Origin: JAGRGG01 sp965217265
Lineage (GTDB): Bacteria > Pseudomonadota > Alphaproteobacteria > Geminicoccales > Geminicoccaceae
Direction: 5' to 3'
DNA: 64,000 bases
NCBI GenBank assembly: GCA_965217265.1
Contig: CBDCHP010000018.1
Coordinates: forward strand, 868,001-932,000
In this document: positions 61,802 through 64,000 of the stretch, piece by piece
How the letters are laid out: each line of letters opens with the position of its first letter
Position numbering within the stretch: the stretch's first letter is position 1
Notes under the pieces: generated by a model
What the model was told of the DNA's origin: nothing
The model's database searches: none
Seen by the model: only the letters and a program-made list of their open reading frames with translations
Translations under genes and position numbers: made by a program

Positions 61802-62558
61802 ACCGCCCATATCCGTCGGCCAGGGAACGGCGGACGGGGCGGGTTGGATGGGGCTACGGTGCAAGGGGTGCGGGGGCGAGGAGCACGTCAAGAACGGGTT
61901 CATGCGCGGCAAGCAACGCTACCGCTGCAAGGGCTGCGGGCTGAACTTCACCGACACCCCGCCGCGCGGGATGCCGCTGCGGCTCAAGGTGGAAGCGGTG
62001 CTGCTCTACCTCAGCGGCGTCTCGATGAACCGCACCGCCAAGCTGCTCGGGGTGTCGACCCCCACGGTGCAGGCCTGGATCGAGCGCTTTGCGGAAGTCT
62101 ACGCGCAAAAGCCCGAGCCCGAAGGCCGTGCCGTCGTGGTCGAGCTGGACGAGATGTGGCACTACCTCAAAAAAAGCCGAACAAGCTGTGGGTCTGGAAG
62201 GCTCGGGATCGTGCTACGGGACGGCTCATCGACTGGGAGCTGGGGGGTCGTGACCGAGCCACCCTTGAACGCCTTCTCAAGCGCCTGAAGCGCTGGGGCG
62301 TGCGGCTCTACTGCACCGACGACTGGGCCGCCTACGAGAAGGCGATCCCCCAAGGCCGGCTCTACGTCGGCAAAAAGGAGACCCACGGCATCGAGCGCGA
62401 CCACGCCCGCCAGCGGCACTGGCTCGCCCGCTTTCGGCGCCGGTCGATCGTGGTCTCCAAGGCCGTGCGCATGGTGGACGCCTCGATCGCGCTGTTCGCC
62501 CGCTTCGGCGGCAACGACAAGATCGGCGACCTCCGGTCTATGCTAGCCTGAGACCCTC
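61781..62558 (+). mobile_element. IS1-family insertion sequence, copy B
   Basis: 778 bp, same ends as copy A (GAGGGTTTGAGCTTGGCATA left; complement of GAGGGTCTCAGGCTAGCATA right) but opposite orientation. It has its own duplication CGAAAAGT, different from copy A. It splits the methyltransferase gene. Confidence 0.95.
61848..62551 (+). CDS. IS1-family transposase (frameshifted InsA-InsB type), copy B
   Basis: Same gene as copy A and identical in translation. Frame 1 begins at ATG 61848; the A7 run at 62169-62175 (CTC AAA AAA AGC) allows a -1 slip from YLKKSRT to YLKKKPNKLW. Fused product about 234 residues with zinc finger, helix-turn-helix and DDE acids. An overlapping start at 61844 in the other frame is a shadow for the first half. 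Confidence 0.92.
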
Positions 62559-62566
62559 CGAAAAGT
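62559..62566. repeat. Target-site duplication CGAAAAGT (right) of IS copy B
   Basis: Second copy of the 8-bp duplication flanking IS copy B. Confidence 0.93.
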
Positions 62567-62950
62567 ATCGGTGCCGAACGTGGCCCTGATAAAGATACAA
62601 AAATATCAGAAATTTTGAAGGCGGCGATGGGTTCTGTCAACATGCTACCATCGCGTCACACACTCATGATTGATCGATACGTAAATGACATTTGGGAGAC
62701 AATGACTGAGATTGTGCGCGTACTGAAACCCTCCGCGAGGGCGACGTTCGTCGTCGGCAACTCATGTCTTAAAGGCGTCTTCATCCGTAATGCAGACGCG
62801 GTTGCCAAAGCGGCCGAGCTTCTAGGACTTGAGTCCATTGGACGCTATGAGCGAGAACTGTCTGATCGGAATCGTTACCTGCCTGTTCTAATTGGAGGAG
62901 CCTTGGGCAAGCGTATGCGAACTGAGACCATCTTGACCTTCGTGGCCTGA
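62567..62950 (+). pseudogene. DNA amino-methyltransferase, 3' part
   Basis: The native reading frame resumes directly after the target duplication: IGAERGPDKDTKISEILKAA then the segment from ATG 62615. It contains ETMTEIVRVLKPSARATFVVGNSC, the late beta strand and helix of the Rossmann methyltransferase fold, and ends LGKRMRTETILTFVA. This part alone lacks both SAM-binding and catalytic motifs, so it cannot be active. Confidence 0.83.
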
Positions 62951-63071
62951 TCTCAAAGCCAGTAAGATTCTTGTATCGTCGATGCTATCCTCTTTCATTG
63001 AATGCCACATTCGGAACCCTTCTCGATGCGGCCGCGTTGTCGGTTTTGGCAAACGGACAGGAGGAAGAACG

Positions 63072-64000
63072 ATGCGCGCGGTGTGCTGGCACGGCAAGAG
63101 CAAGGTTCAGGTCGACAACGTCGATGATCCGACGATCGAGCACCCGCGCGACGCGGTCGTCAAGGTCACCTCGACCGCGATCTGCGGCTCGGACCTCCAC
63201 CTCTTCGACGGCTACATCCCGGCGATGGAGAAGGGCGACGTGCTCGGCCACGAGTTCATGGGCGAGGTGGTCGCGGTCGGGCCCGAGGTCACCAACCTCA
63301 AGGAGGGCGATCGGATCGTCGTGCCGTTCAACATCGCCTGCGGCCGCTGCTTCTTCTGCGAGCACGACCTCTGGTCCTTGTGCGACGAGTCGAACCCCGA
63401 CCACGCCAAGCTGGAGAAGCTCTACGGCCAGTCGGGATCCGGGCTGTTCGGCTACTCGCACCTGTACGGCGGCTACGCCGGCGGGCAGGCCGAGTACGTG
63501 CGCGTCCCGTTTGCCGACACCGGCCACCTCAAGATCCCCGCGCACCTGCCCGACGAGAAGGTGCTCTTCCTGACCGACATCTTCCCGACCGGCTTTCAAG
63601 CGGCCGACAACGCCAACATCCAACCGGGCGACACGGTGGCGGTCTGGGGCTGCGGGCCGGTCGGCCAGTTCGCCATCCGCAGCGCCTTCCTGCTCGGCGC
63701 CGAGCGGGTCATCGCCATCGACCGGGTGCCCGAGCGCCTCGGCATCGCCAAGGCCGCCGACGCCGAGACGATCGACTTCACCCAAACCAACGTCCTCGAA
63801 GCCTTGAAGGAGATGACGAACGGGCGCGGGCCGGATTCGTGCATCGACGCCGTGGGCTTGGAAGCGCACGGGGCCGGCTCGATCGACGCCGTCTACGACA
63901 AGATCAAGGCCGGCCTGATGCTGGAGACCGACCGGCCGCACGTCCTGCGCGAAGCGATCATGGCGTGCCGCAAGGGCGGCACGGTCTCGCTGCCGGGCGT
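63072..64000 (+). CDS. Zinc-dependent alcohol dehydrogenase family protein (3' end outside window)
   Basis: 309 codons visible, open to the window end. Start ATG 63072 follows GAGGAAGAACG. Catalytic zinc ligands: C in TAICGSDLHLF and H/E in GHEFMGEV; structural zinc cysteines in ACGRCFFCEHDLWSLCDES. NAD loop VWGCGPVGQFAIRSA with AIDRVPERL after it. The insertion GSGLFGYSHLYGGYAGGQAEYVRVP and DAVGLEAHG match the glutathione-independent formaldehyde dehydrogenase-like branch of the family. Composition returns to the GC-rich host type here. Confidence 0.9.
   Translation, partial: MRAVCWHGKSKVQVDNVDDPTIEHPRDAVVKVTSTAICGSDLHLFDGYIPAMEKGDVLGHEFMGEVVAVGPEVTNLKEGDRIVVPFNIACGRCFFCEHDLWSLCDESNPDHAKLEKLYGQSGSGLFGYSHLYGGYAGGQAEYVRVPFADTGHLKIPAHLPDEKVLFLTDIFPTGFQAADNANIQPGDTVAVWGCGPVGQFAIRSAFLLGAERVIAIDRVPERLGIAKAADAETIDFTQTNVLEALKEMTNGRGPDSCIDAVGLEAHGAGSIDAVYDKIKAGLMLETDRPHVLREAIMACRKGGTVSLPG

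Noticed and set aside
61844..62162. Long reading frame beginning at 61844 (and its mirror at 48391) as a separate protein
   Set aside because: Its first half is an out-of-frame shadow of the transposase zinc-finger region; only its second half is used, after the -1 frameshift.
47677..62558. Composite transposon of 14.9 kb bounded by the two IS1-family copies
   Set aside because: Each IS has its own pair of target duplications (TTATGGTA and CGAAAAGT). A composite transposon would share one duplication at the outer ends. The genes between are also GC-rich host-type.

Overview
The window is a GC-rich bacterial chromosome segment, most likely from an alphaproteobacterium. Support for this: a GAAC-N7-GAAC LexA-type box between uvrA and ssb, an IalB-family protein, a DUF3333-type PstA, an MdoH glucosyltransferase and dense ATGA/GTGA-coupled operons. 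The species cannot be named from the sequence. No rRNA, tRNA or CRISPR array was seen.

Layout. 0-4.5 kb: end of the phosphate operon pstC-pstA-pstB-phoU-phoB. 4.6-9.7 kb: sppA, rlmN, an IalB-family protein, a SpoU methyltransferase (all minus) and a divergent quinone oxidoreductase. 9.8-15.8 kb: a subtilisin-type surface protease, a single-subunit-like formate dehydrogenase and a DUF29 protein. 15.8-24.4 kb: BON protein, ettA, Uma2 protein, a glutathionyl-hydroquinone-reductase-like gene with wrbA, a racemase-like protein, an EamA exporter, a GFA protein and a kinase-like/peptidoglycan-binding protein. 24.4-27.2 kb: a bifunctional penicillin-binding protein and a DUF421 protein. 27.4-32.0 kb: an LsrB/Rbs-type sugar ABC transporter. 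32.1-38.2 kb: sixA, mdoH, uvrA, ssb. 38.4-46.8 kb: an AT-richer lipoprotein gene, an SDR, and a Liv-type ABC transporter (with a LivM-LivG-LivF triple fusion) followed by a carnitine-dehydrogenase-like enzyme and a BKACE enzyme. 48.9-58.0 kb: a peptide-type ABC transporter with two M20 hydrolases and an M81 hydrolase. 63.1-64.0 kb: a zinc alcohol dehydrogenase that runs off the end.

Two things stand out. First, nine copies (eight full, one half) of a 140-165 bp inverted-repeat element lie between 4.5 and 40.1 kb. Its arms start GAACGCTTCGCGTCCGCTG and run into long pyrimidine/purine tracts. Nine of the ten gene 3' ends that face a copy have their stop codon fused to, or inside, the element terminus; the tenth gene is read into the element. 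Each arm looks like a GC hairpin followed by a U-rich tract, so I infer a dispersed bidirectional terminator or mRNA 3'-end module.

Second, two AT-richer patches hold a decaying defence-like locus. One is a GHKL (MutL/MORC-like) ATPase with a C-terminal PD-(D/E)xK-like nuclease region, followed by an amino-methyltransferase. The other is a separate gene with a HEPN-like motif. All three are broken: the ATPase by a frameshift, the other two by identical 778-bp IS1-family insertions, each flanked by its own 8-bp target duplication. Removing the insertions restores both reading frames exactly.
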